Below, piece after piece: positions 1-9,860 of a stretch of DNA of 64,000 nucleotides (its first letter is position 1; the number at the start of each line of letters is the position of its first letter). The stretch lies in the NCBI GenBank assembly GCA_026315105.1, contig CM048748.1, positions 23,650,078-23,714,077 of the forward strand. Reading direction: 5' to 3'. Position numbers and translations under genes: made by a program. A model generated the notes under the pieces. The model worked only from the letters and a program-made list of their open reading frames with translations. It searched no databases and was not told the origin of the DNA. This DNA is from Locusta migratoria. Its lineage: Eukaryota; Arthropoda; Insecta; Orthoptera; Acrididae.

Positions 1-258
1 AGCTTACTTATCAGCATGTGTTTAAACAATTGATACCTACCTATGTTTATACAGGCCTTATAAATTTGTCAGCAAATAAGTCTCGCGAAGCAGTGTCTAT
101 GCCTGCCGAATGTGGATACCATACTTTACGATGTTCTGGAAACTTGGACAGTTGGCAGTTGATTAATAAGAAATAGAGGTATTTCATGCAATGTATCTCA
201 AAGATGGTGATGCTATTTAAGATTATTAGGTCTGTATATCCATCGCTGGAATTAGTAC

Positions 259-458
259 GCCGGCCGCGGTGGCCGAGGGGTCTAAGGCGCTACAGTCACG
301 TTCTCCACGCCCACTACGGTCGGGGGTTCAAATCCCCCCTCGGGAATGGATGTTTGTGCCGTCCTAGTTCGTAAGTAGTTCATAAGTAGTTTGTAAGTTT
401 AGGGACTGATGACCCCCGCAGTTAAGTCCCATAGACTATACAAACATTTGAACATTTT
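259..458 (+). repeat. tRNA-derived SINE, copy 1 (complete)
   Basis: The head is tRNA-like: an A-box-like TGGCCGAGGGG and a B box GGTTCAAATCC at 325-335, the internal pol III promoter elements of tRNA genes. A non-tRNA body follows with GTCCTAGTTCGTAAGTAG, then a tail ending ACAAACATTTGAACATTTT. The copy is flanked by an 11-bp direct repeat GGAATTAGTAC at 248-258 and 459-469, as expected for LINE-mediated retroposition. The same unit recurs at 29292, 48101, 53125 and 54599. It is not a functional tRNA gene because the body and tail are shared repeat sequence. Confidence 0.9.
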
Positions 459-469
459 GGAATTAGTAC

Positions 470-1488
470 AATATTATCGCTTTCCGCTTTCCTGTCGATC
501 TTATAACATTTTCCTATACCGGGAAATACCAAAAACGTCATTCTGTACTTACTTTTAGAAGCGCAAAAATCCATGAACTAACACAAAGGTAAAAAATACT
601 GATAAAAAATTACCAGTTACCAGATTCGAATTGGCGACCTTCACATTACAAATTCAGTACGCAATCCCATACACAACGAGGGAAATGCGCAGGCAGTAAT
701 TCATTTACGAGTTTCATCAATGTGTTTCTTGCATTGGGCGGGCGGCAGCAGAAAGTACTTACTACGCACAGACAGCATAATTCGTTGAAGTCGCCTTTAC
801 GGTTCCCGCTTTTTTGGTTAAAACTTGAAACGCCCACTATTCCCGTCTTTCATCATTCCTTGCGAACACAAGCATCATATAACAATGTTCGTTTTAGTTT
901 TTATAGTTAACAGCTGAACAACGAGTTATTTCTGTTAACAGTTGTTAACGATTATGTAATACACATTATTAATTACACCCAGTAAATAACTTCAAATCAA
1001 CATTTAATTTTATGTATTTCCGAGAATTTCTAAATTTATCGTCAAAGACCGACGGTCATTACGTTAATTTACGTAAATAGAACCGATAGAAGACGTGCAA
1101 AAGTGAAGCAGTGTTTAGCGTATTACAACCTGAAAAACCGCTGTCTGAAGCATTCAAGACCCTCTACAGTACAGAAATACACACACACTACCTATTCAGA
1201 TATGTACAAAGCCCGCCAAGTTTGGTAAAAACATGGCGTCCTGGGCTCTCAGCCAATCAGCAGCGGCATCACGCATGGCCACTCTCTCCCTATGTAGGCT
1301 CTCTAATAATGTTTGCCTTAATTACGGATATAATTCATCTCTAGTATCTTTCGCGTGGTAGGAGAATTGCTGATCTTACAGCATATCATCAAAATGCTAA
1401 AGAGTTATCTACTTTCTCTAGTTTATCATTGAGTTCAGTTTTCTTTTTGTGTTTTAAATGTTTATATATCTACATACTTTATAAAGTG
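470..1488. other. No gene recognised
   Basis: AT-rich DNA with only short, uncharacteristic open frames. A minus-strand tRNA-like fragment may lie near 610-675 (GATTCGAATTGGCGACC resembles an inverted B box and arm), but it is too degraded to call. Confidence 0.4.
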
Positions 1489-1835
1489 TTAAATTTCTTT
1501 CCTTGGGAGCTGTTTACAATATCTTAACGCTGTGACGAATTCCTTGGATTTTATGCCTGCACATCCGTAAGTCTTCTCCCAAGGTAGTTTTATTATGGTT
1601 GCCTGTATGCTCGCGTAATTTAGCAAAACTGACCTACCCGTTTGTGCAACTTCAAAGCCTTTATAATCACCGCGCTGTCGTTCGTATACCCCGGATTTTC
1701 CATATTCATCCTCGTAGGTCTCAACTTTATGGCGCTGTTTTGTTTGTAGCTTATTAGTTGTACGAAAGGCCACTTTAATATTGGTTTTACGAAAGTTTCT
1801 CTCTACTACTTCTGCAGCATTGCCCTCCCGTCCTC
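1489..1835 (-). pseudogene. Penelope-like element fragment, C-terminal GIY-YIG region
   Basis: The minus strand reads about 100 codons containing FRKTNIKVAFRTTNKLQ, then SGVYERQRGDYKGFEVAQTG and RSV. This order (a positively charged N-x-x-x-AFRT-N segment, then G-V-Y ... QTGR) is that of the linker and GIY-YIG endonuclease at the C terminus of Penelope-like retroelements. The cysteines usually found between the GVY and QTGR motifs are replaced (Arg, Tyr), so the domain is decayed. Frame closes at 1489. No RT domain is visible upstream, so this is a 3' fragment. Identification rests on motif recognition only. Confidence 0.55.
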
Positions 1836-2815
1836 ACGTCTATCCTTCCTAACACGTTTAATCCCATCCCTCAGTGTATAAGCACCCCCTCCCACTTTAC
1901 AATGTCCTTCCCCTTCCACTGTCCTCCCAGAGACCTTGCATTTCCTTCTCTTCTGACTCCGTCCTCCCCCTTCGCCCCATTTGTGTGTTTTAAACAGTGA
2001 TTCATCTCTCTGTTCTTTTATTTCATTGTGACCGCTGTCAACAGCACAACAAATGTCGTCTCTGTTCTTTTAATTGTGTCTCTGTCAATGTCTCGTTTAA
2101 TGGATTGTATCATAATTAGTGTCTTCACACACTGTGGCTGTTTTGTTAATGACTACACTTGTTGTGGCACTGGGGGAAAGCGCCCCGGTTTGCACCCCCC
2201 CCCCCACTCCACCGCCCTTTAGATATATTTTCGATGAAAGATCTGCAGTATGTCTTGGCTTGTTCGCAGTTGCTTCAAGCCGAGCTGAAGGGTCGGCCTA
2301 CCAAGCTTCTTTATTTCACACTTTTGTTCCAAGCTTAAAGCTGAGTAATTTGTTTCTAAAAGGTATAGAACGTTGTTCATTTTTCTTTCATAATAAACAA
2401 CAAAACATATGAATATGGACATAAGCAGTAAAACACAGTAAGTAACTGATTATACTGTTAACTGACTGTAACAAAATGAATCTCCTACAATGAAGAGACA
2501 AGCTGCAAAGGCTGCTCTCCCCCATATCTTGTCAAACAGTTAAATATTTTGTTACAACTTAGAGTATAAATGTCATTTATCCTCAAAATCGCGACATATT
2601 TGCTACAACGTCGATAGATATGTGGTACGTAACAATACAAAAGTAATTGTTGTTCCCGTACCTGTTAAAAAGAAGATAGGGTTTTAAACAAAATGGCTTG
2701 CAATTGGTCTCGAACCCGCTATCTTCGACGGCGGAGTGTGATACCACTAACCATACGGATCTTCTGAAACGTTTTACAGACATGCATCTTTAATTTGTTG
2801 TTATACTAGCTGAAA
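1836..2815. other. No gene; CT-rich block and a tRNA-like fragment
   Basis: A C/T-rich tract occupies about 1795-1990, similar in texture to the one at 30505-30680. A stretch near 2695-2765 resembles the minus strand of a degraded tRNA-like SINE head (GGTCTCGAACCCGC then ATACCACTAACCATACG). A C run lies at 2198-2208. No coding sequence is recognised. Confidence 0.4.
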
Positions 2816-3625
2816 ACACGACGTTGCCCGGATATTTATTTATTTATTCCTGCTATTTTTCAGGTATATATTCATTTTTATAAGAGCCGAGTGTCTGTAA
2901 AATCTCTTGGGAATACAATTAGTAATGATGAAGTAATAGATTAAACGTGATGAACGTTACTGTTAATGTGCTCATATCTCGTGAACTACGTGCCGTACTG
3001 TGATGCAAGTTAGAAGGAACATTCAACTGTATGTATGTATATTGTCTGTAAAATTGACTGCAGCGACAATTAGTAGTGTACAAATTATAAAATGTAGCGT
3101 CATACCGAATGCCGTAGTTTTATTCCATAAACAGCGGAAAAGTAGTAAGGGAGAAACTTTTTTCCTTTCATCTCGCCAGCGAGAAAAAGTTTAATAAAGG
3201 TTTGAAATAATGTTTAAAGTTTATTGCAAGTCGCTAAGTATTCTCATTCTCATATAGCGTATTTATAAAGTCTCGCAGCATTATGTGCCAGTTTTTTGCG
3301 ATTCCTGTTGTTTATGACGTCACATCTTCTGAACCATGTGTCGTATATAAGACTGCAGCAATTGATACCTCAAGGTAAGGAATACGAGTATCAAATTTCG
3401 TTGAAATCGGTACTATGGTTTAGGAGAAAATGAGCAGCATTGTCGCTAAATGCAGCAGTTTTTCGCGCATCTCATTGTTTATGACGTCATATCTCGTGAA
3501 CTATGAATCGTACGTGATTCTTACACTTACTGCGTCCGTTCTCATGGATTGAAGATTACGTGTACAAAATTTCATAAAGATTTGAACAAAACTGTAGATT
3601 TGTATGCAACACGTACAAAACATAC
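2816..3625 (-). mobile_element. Helitron-like repeat, minus orientation (3' end at CTAG)
   Basis: The minus-strand 3' end is CTAG (2816-2819) followed by T, the Helitron terminus rule. The interior shares diagnostic stretches, in opposite orientation, with the repeat at 38413-39306: for example TTTATTGCAAGTCGCTAA, phrases such as TTTATGACGTCA, and 'gaaatcggta' (the inverse of the 'ccgattt' phrase there). No protein is encoded. The terminal hairpin is weak and the 5' end was not located, so the right limit is approximate. Confidence 0.4.
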
Positions 3626-4120
3626 GGACACTCTGCTTTATGTAATAGATTTTAGCAAATTTGACGTGTTTTTGGTGAATCTTCAATGCGTCAAAAGAAA
3701 TATGAAGGGCGGATGTTGCCTTCATGGAGGATTTACGTAAGCGCAAGGCGAGGTGCGCAGTAGCTCCATTGTCTTGCTTCGGGTCCATTCGTGCGTAAAC
3801 TCCAAGGCTCGAGAAGCCAGGAGCTGGTGTTTCTGCCATCTCCAACGCCAGTGTTAAAAGCGCTTTTTCCCCTCGCCCCTCACTGCCGCGGGAGCGCCCA
3901 TATGCTGCTGCCTCCATGGGGTTTAGAAGAGAAATTGAACCCCAGCCGCGCATGCGCATTGCAACGCTGCGGCCACTGCAACCTATATGAAACGGCCACG
4001 CCACGACTCGCATACGTGCTGTCTCCGCGACATACAAATACTTTGAATGTGCATATTAAATGAAGTGATAGAAGAACGAAAAGAATAATGAGAGTTTAAA
4101 AAGACTTTTTCTTTTATTTA
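3626..4120. other. GC-richer stretch without recognised gene
   Basis: From about 3710 to 4030 the base composition rises and CpG becomes frequent. Open frames run on both strands (178 codons on minus 3501-4037, 90 on plus 3791-4063) but show no recognisable domain and overlap each other, which suggests composition rather than coding. Confidence 0.3.
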
Positions 4121-4457
4121 TTTAATAAGAGGCTTTCAGCCAAGATCGCTTTCTTCTTTTCATTACATGACCGGTGTCGGCGTACTAGACGCCATCTTCA
4201 GACCTGTCGTAATTTTTTACATGACTTCACTGCTTTTGTAACAATTTTTAACATAACAAATTGATATATATATATATATATATCCACAATGATGTGTCAT
4301 CCAAATAAAATACCAATTTGCTATGTTAAAAGTTGTTACAATAGGAGTGAAGTCATGTAAAAAAATTACGACAGGTCTGAAGATGGCTTCTAGTACCCCG
4401 AAATCGGTCATGTAATTAAAAGAAGAAAGCGATCTTGGCTGAAAACCTCTCATTAAA
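4121..4457. mobile_element. Foldback (long inverted repeat) element
   Basis: Two arms of about 143 bp (4121-4263 and 4314-4457) are near-identical reverse complements around a 50-bp centre that includes a (TA)n run at about 4264-4284. Shared landmarks are AGCCAAGATCGCTTTCTTCT, CATCTTCAGACCTGTCGTAA and CATGACTTCACT, each present once per arm in opposite orientation. There is no coding capacity. It is probably a non-autonomous foldback or miniature inverted-repeat element. No target duplication was identified. The arms carry the same GAAGATGG-type core as the foldback at 57976-58130. Confidence 0.85.
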
Positions 4458-4859
4458 CAATTCTAGATCGCCCCAATAATGTGTTATTTATTTACTTTTT
4501 TTCCACGACGAGCTCTTTTCCGGTAGTTCACTGAACCAGTGAACAGACAGGATGCGCCACCGCTGCAAACATTTGAATTTTTTTTTTTCCAGAACTGAAA
4601 GCAAGTTTCAACCGCTGCACTCGCCTTCTACTGCTTCTCTGTTGGCGACACCAATTTTCCCGCTCCTTTTTTCGCTGGCGGTGCAGCTGTCAGGACATCC
4701 AGTAGTTAATTCCGCATCAAAAAGTAATGTCGGAGTAATTTTGATCAGATTAGGTTCTTACCGAGTTACCTTCTTAACTTTGCGTCGAATACCTACGAGA
4801 GGGGAAAATCAGCCGCCATTACCTTAATAGGTAAGGAAGTGGTGAACTTTTGAGAATTT
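4458..4859. other. No gene recognised
   Basis: Short T-rich and mixed sequence between the foldback element and the CpG-rich block. A possible splice donor AG/GTAAGG lies at about 4830, but no exon can be supported. Confidence 0.35.
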
Positions 4860-5160
4860 GAGAGGAGATTGCAGTCGGAAACCCCGCACATCACGGCTAG
4901 GGGAGCCACCGGTAAACTGGTCGGATGCGGCGCAGAACTTGGCGGTGGGAGAGCTTCGCGGAACAGCGGCCGCGTCCGGCGGCTTGTTTGGCTTCTCGCC
5001 ACGTCCCGCAGGCATCCTGGCCCCAAAACGAGCCAACTCCAGGGGAGGGGAGGGGGGGCTAACTACGGAGCGTGCCGCGGTCGGGGGGCGGCGGGGCAGG
5101 CGTGACGTCACGGCACAGAGACAACGTTGGGAAGTGGTGATCACTGTGTAGGGCACAGGT
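4860..5160 (+). promoter_or_regulatory. CpG-rich island, candidate promoter and first exon
   Basis: This roughly 300-bp block is much richer in G+C and CpG than its AT-rich surroundings. It contains a palindromic cAMP-response-type site TGACGTCA (5103-5110), GC-box-like runs around 5046-5096, and ends in a strong splice-donor-like CACAG/GTAAGAG with the boundary at 5158/5159. Open frames exist on both strands (97 codons plus, 110 minus), which mostly reflects composition, and neither shows a known domain. The arrangement suggests the promoter and non-coding first exon of a host gene reading rightward, whose coding exons would lie outside the window. It could also be a GC-rich repeat. Confidence 0.35.
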
Positions 5161-5164
5161 AAGA

Positions 5165-5544
5165 GACACCACTATAACCCTCGGTCCACGCCGATCATGA
5201 GGTCGTGGAAGACAACACAAACACATGCTCTTTGCAGTGCCACACGTCAATCTTAATAGCGCTATAATTCTGTTATTCATGACGATCAGATTGTAAGTGA
5301 CAGAAGTCTTAGAAAATGATTCACACTGTGTTTAAAGTTTGTTGGAAGACGGTGAGTGCGCTCATTATGCAAGTAATTGCTTTAAGTCGACGTATCTTCT
5401 GTACTATTTCCTGTACAGTGATATAACTTTGCTGTTACATTCAGTTAAACATGTACATAAACTATATGAAAAGCGTGATGGGGATAGCATCAGTAGTAAA
5501 AAACTAATAAACTAAATAGTCACACCAGTCCTATCTGAAAGCAT
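5165..5544. other. No gene recognised
   Basis: AT-rich sequence right of the CpG-rich block. If the donor at 5158 is real this would be intronic. No features are supported. Confidence 0.3.
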
Positions 5545-7141
5545 TTGTCTGGCATGGAAATATTTTACACCTTATACCTACCAACAGGCCTGACCTTATT
5601 AACGATGTCTGTGTAGAGACAGGAATTAGTGATCATGACATCGTCATAGCGTCGATGGTGACCAAAGTTCATAATCCATCCAAGAATACTAGGAGCGTGT
5701 TTTTGTTGGCAAAAGCCGATAAACAAATTTCAGGATCGCACTTAGGAAATGAATGGGCATCGTTTAGTTCCAGGACTACGGATGTAGAGAAATTGTGGAT
5801 TAAATTTAAAGGTATGGTAAATAAAGAGTTAGAGAAATATCTGGCAGTAAAGACGATTAAGGATGGAAAAGATCCACCGTGACATAATAATAATGTTAGA
5901 AAGCTGCTGAGAAAGCAAAGACTGTTGCACTCTCGATTCAAAAACGGCAAAAGTTAGTAGAGATTCGTGCGTCTATAAAAAGATCGATGCGCGAATAGTC
6001 ATTGGAAAAAAGCGCAGGTGACTCCCGTTTATAAGAAACATATGAGAACTGATCCACACAATTACAGGTCAATATCGTTGACAACAGTTCCATGTAAAAT
6101 TTTGGAGATGTTCTCAGTTCGAATATAGTAAATTTCCTTGATACGGAAAAGCTTCTTTCTATGAATCAGCACTGATTTAGGAAACATCGTTCATCTGTAA
6201 CTCAGCTTGCCCTTTTCTCAAATGACATCTTGCGAGCCATGAAGGGCAAGTAGGGATTGTGTTTTTCCCGACTTCAAAAAGGCGTTCGACGCAGTGCCAC
6301 ACTGCAGACTGCTAACGAAGATACGAGCTTATGGAATAGGTTCACAGATTTGTGACTGTCTGGAAGACTTCCTAAGTAACAGAACGCAGTACGTTGTTCT
6401 CGCCGGCGAGTGTTCATCAGAAACGAGTGTATTGTCTGGCGCGCCCCAGGGGAGTGTGATAGGACCGCTACTATTTTCTATCTGTATAAATGATCTGACG
6501 GACAAAGTAAGTTGTAATTTGCGGCTGTTTGCTGATGATGCTGTGATGTATGGGAGGGTGTCGTCTGTAATTGACTGTAATAGTATACTGAATGACTTAG
6601 ACAAAATTTCTAGTTGGTGCGAAGAATGGCAGCTAGCTCTCAATGTAGAAAAATATAAGTAAGGTGACGCGCATGAGTAGGAAAAACAATCCAAAAATGT
6701 TCAAATACAGCATTAGTAATCTGATTCTTGATGCTGTCGCGTCGTTCAAATACCTAGGCGTAACAACGCAGAGCGATATGAAATGGAACGAACATGTAAG
6801 GACAGTTGCGAGTAAGGCGTACAACCGTTTTATACGCGGTCTCCTTTAGAGATGAAGTACATCTTCCCAAATTTTGGGAAGATGTACTTCATCTCTAAAG
6901 GAGACCGCGTATAAAACGCTTGTACGACCACGTCTTGAGTATTGCTCAAGTATTGCTCTATTTAAAGGAAGACATAGAAGCAGTTCAGAGGCGAGCAGTT
7001 AGGTTTGTTACTGGTAGGTTCGACCAGTGCGCGAGTGTCACGGAAATGCTTCGGCAACTCAATTGGGGATCGCTGGAGGAAAGACGACGTTCTTTTCGTG
7101 AATTTCTGTTGAGGAAATTTAGAGGGCCGGAATTTGAAGCT
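5545..7141 (+). pseudogene. Jockey-type LINE 1, decayed ORF2 (EN end, RT)
   Basis: The fragment begins in the end of an endonuclease domain (NRPDLINDV ... SDHDIVIAS, about 5585-5650) and passes into the linker. There is an internal deletion near 6000, because the join goes straight to WKKAQVTPVYKK. The reverse transcriptase follows: DPHNYRSISL, FPDFKKAFDAVPH, SGAPQGSVIGPLLFSICIND, LRLFADDAVMY (catalytic F-A-D-D box) and WQLALNVEK. The longest open pieces are 6294-6662 and 6664-6849. The RT thumb and C-terminal QRRAVRFVTGRFD follow the palindrome. Multiple stops and frameshifts make it inactive. Related copies lie at 18366-20650 and 40236-41101. The 3' end is replaced by an unrelated RTE tail from 7142. 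Confidence 0.85.
6818..6926. repeat. Perfect 46-bp-arm palindrome inside the Jockey LINE
   Basis: Bases 6826-6871 are the exact reverse complement of 6873-6918, separated by a single T at 6872. Seven further pairs outside one mismatch extend the arms to 6818-6824 and 6920-6926. The right arm continues the normal LINE reading direction, and the left arm appears to be an inverted copy of it that replaces or interrupts the expected LINE sequence. Confidence 0.95.
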
Positions 7142-7330
7142 GAGTGTAGTACAGTCTGTGGGGTGTGTGGGGTAATAATAGTAGAGGGAGATCGAGGAAC
7201 GAATACAGTAAGCAGATTAAAAACGATGTAGATTGCCGTACGTATTCTCAAATGAAGAGACTTGCACAGGACAGAGTACGGTGGAGAGCTACATCAAACC
7301 AGTCTGCGGACTGAAGACCAAAACAGCAAT
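7142..7330 (+). repeat. RTE (BovB-type) LINE 3' terminal fragment
   Basis: This matches the last 180 bp of the RTE family in the window: GGGAGATCGAGG, AGACTTGCACAGGACAGAGT, GGAGAGCTACATCAAACCAG, CTGAAGACCAAAACAGCAA. The normal family ending is CTGAAGACCACAACAACAAC. It abuts the Jockey fragment without a visible tail or TSD at the junction. Confidence 0.8.
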
Positions 7331-7899
7331 CGCAAAGATGGATCAGCTACGTTTGGGGGTGAGGATGTTCATTGCAGTCCACAAAAATATCGCTTCTACT
7401 GAGTTCGAAGTCGAGAGTGACTGTGACGTTATCTGGAGACGTGTAACGGGTATTGGCAAAATCAAGTTAATACTATATTTGGTTGTTAGGGGACTGTTTT
7501 CATTTTAACTTCATGAACTTTTTCTTATGTGTAGCTTTCATTTTTTCTACCACTTTATTTCTTCGACTTTAAACCCTGCCAACAAGTTGGGAGAAAACAG
7601 CAGTATTATTCAGAACTTTCGTTAGATTGAGGTGCACAAACAGTGCATACAAAGAAAACTTTTAACAAACCTGAAAAAAATTAAAAAAACAAATAAACAC
7701 ACCAATACCACTACCACAAAGGCAGAATACCACACAAAAAACACACGACACACACAAGAACAACACAAAGACAGAAAAAAAACAGATGATATACAATGAC
7801 GTACAAGATATATAACATTCCCAAAAACGCAAGGCATTAAAATAGCCCAGAAAACCAACAACTCATTTCAAAAATATTTTCCAAAATCAATAGAAAATA
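7331..7899. other. No clear gene; A-rich approach to Penelope-like fragment
   Basis: T-rich then A-rich sequence. The part from about 7640 may belong to the Penelope-like element that becomes recognisable at 7900, but no motif supports this. Confidence 0.3.
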
Positions 7900-8265
7900 C
7901 AGATCCTTAAAGAAAATCAGAAATATACTAACTAAAATGCAGCACATGTGATGGAAGATACATTGGACAGACTAAAAAAGAACATTTGACACCAGATATA
8001 AAGAACATGTACGAGCCTGGAAATATAAAACAAGTCACTCAACATTTGCAGAACACTTACACCAAAACTAACATAAAATCACCACCAGAGACACAGACAT
8101 GGAAATCTTAAGAATAAACAACAACAAAAAACACATGCACACCCTTCAAGAAAACTACCATATATATATAAAAAAACAATAGCAGAAGAGAAGCATGTCA
8201 TAAATAACCAAACCAACCTAGCAAAAAACACACTTCTCAAGCTTATTCAGCACCTAACATAAAAA
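7900..8265 (+). pseudogene. Penelope-like element fragment, GIY-YIG endonuclease
   Basis: Three frames joined by small indels read LKCSTCDGRYIGQTKK (about 7937-7984), FDTRYKEHVRAWKYKTSHST then FAEHL (about 7986-8061), and TDMEILRINNNKKHMHTLQE followed by AEEKHVINNQTNLAKNTLLK. The C-x-x-C before YIGQT and the later R-x-K-E-H are hallmarks of the GIY-YIG endonuclease of Penelope-like elements. The in-frame stops at about 8067 and 8179 and the frame changes show it is dead. The cysteine pair is retained here but lost in the fragment at 1489-1835, so the two are distinct copies and probably distinct families. Confidence 0.75.
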
Positions 8266-8417
8266 TAAACACTCTGAGAGCTTACCTCCTCCCCTTTCCC
8301 AAAACGCAAATAGCGATACCCTCGCCTCCCCCTGCCCCACCCCACCAAAACCCAAGTAAACCTGCATTTACTCATCTGAAAACTAATCTGAACGTCCTGA
8401 TCGCCGAATTTCCATTC

Positions 8418-9860
8418 AAACAAATTCCTGCAGAGTGGAAATTTGCACTAATCCATCCTCTCCACAAAAAGGTACAAAAACTAATCCAAATAATTACAGG
8501 GGAATTTCACTGCTCCCAGTAATATACAAAATTTTTTCAAAGTCCCTGTTAAGTAGACTAGAAGAACAGGCGGACCAGTTAATAGGAGAGTATCAGGCAG
8601 GGTTTTGTAAAGGTCGATCTTGCGTCGAACAAATATGGTACCTAAAGCCTATTTTACAAATGAGAATATGCAGAAATACTGTGGTGACTTTCGTACATTT
8701 TAAAAAGGCTTATGATTCAATAGACAGGCAAACATTATTCCACACAATTAGAGGAATTTCGGATTGACAGGAAAACAAGGTCAATTATCCAACAAGCATT
8801 AACAGGAAAAACCTCTAAAGTCAAATTCATTGGAGAAACATCAGAAGCATTTCACATCCTTACCGGTGTCCGCCAAGGAGATGGACTCTCCCCCCTTTTG
8901 TTTATCTTGGTACTAGAGAAAATTGTGAGGACATGGGAAAAAGAAATTAAGGGAATTCAACTTGGAATTAAAAAGGAGCAGAGAATCAGGGTGAAGTGTC
9001 TGGCTTTCGCGGACGATCTTGCTATTGTAACAAACAACAGAGAAGAAGCGAGACTCGCACTGGAGAAGCTTCATGAACTCTCACAGAAAACTGGGCTACA
9101 AATCTCTTATGAAAAGACTCAATACATGAAAAACAAGCCTGCAGATAGTCTCCCCATCACAACTCAGTATGGAAAAGTGGCACAAGTTTCTCACTTCAGA
9201 TATCTAGGAGAGATGATCCAACCATCAGGACTGAACTCAATAGCCAATCAAGAAAGGGTCTCAAGATTACAAAGAGCATATAAGGTAAATTAGAACCATT
9301 ACAATAAGAAATCTATTTCTATCAATGCAAAACAAGGTCATTACAACACAGTAGTCCTACCAGAGACACTCTATGCTGCAGAAACAACAGTGATTCAAGG
9401 TCATACGAAGATCAGAGAGATTGAAAAACAAGAAAGAAAAATTTTGAGGAAAATATATGGTTCAGTGTTTCGGAAAGGAATTTGGATAAAGCGGCCAACT
9501 AGAAAGATTTACAAAGACATGGAAACAATAACGGACACCATCAGAAAAAAAGGATGAAATTTTATGGACATATCAGCAGGATGAATGAAACCAGGCTCAC
9601 AAGGCAAAGAGCAAAAACAAGACGAAGTGGATCACTGAAACAGAAGAGGATATTAAAGAATTGGGAGTCACACAAGACAACATAAACAATAGAGAACAGT
9701 TCAGGAACATTATAAAGAAACATAAACTTAAACAAGAACACACGGAGAACAGAACAGGAAAAAAGTGGTCAGAAGAACGCAAGAGAGAACACAGTGAACG
9801 CATAAAGAGAATTTGGGAAGAACGAAGGAAGAAGAAGAAGTCATAATTACTCGAGTTCAA
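8418..9860 (+). pseudogene. Non-LTR LINE reverse transcriptase (5' truncated)
   Basis: Reverse transcriptase blocks appear in order: IPAEWKFALIHPLHKK, NPNNYRGISLLPVIYKI (frame 8435-8767), QAGFCKGRSCVEQIW, HFKKAYDSIDRQTLF, GVRQGDGLSP-like text at 8865-8895, LAFADDLAIV with the catalytic A-D-D in 8898-9293, and a YLGEMIQPSG thumb. The C terminus is strongly basic and Glu/Lys-rich (GKKWSEERKREHSERIKRIW, about 9760-9815). Frames are broken at about 8475, 8767 and 9293 and again downstream. The first coding bases lie well inside the RT, so the copy is 5' truncated. The clade is uncertain (RTE-like or R4/Dong-like by appearance). It differs from the other LINEs in the window. Confidence 0.75.

Noticed and set aside
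259..345. tRNA gene (Leu/Ser-like head with good A and B boxes)
   Set aside because: The same head is followed by an identical non-tRNA body and tail at several loci and is flanked by TSDs, so it is a SINE and not a tRNA gene.
3501..4037. 178-codon minus-strand host gene
   Set aside because: No domain, overlaps frames on the other strand, and lies in a GC-rich patch bordering Helitron-like sequence; most likely composition-driven.
4824..5156. 110-codon minus or 97-codon plus protein in the CpG-rich block
   Set aside because: Both strands are open at once, rich in Arg/Pro/Gly/Ala as expected from GC content, with no known motif.
7622..7861. 79-codon minus frame rich in Phe/Val/Cys, membrane-protein-like
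   Set aside because: It is the antisense of an A/C-rich tract upstream of the Penelope-like fragment; no start context or homolog pattern.
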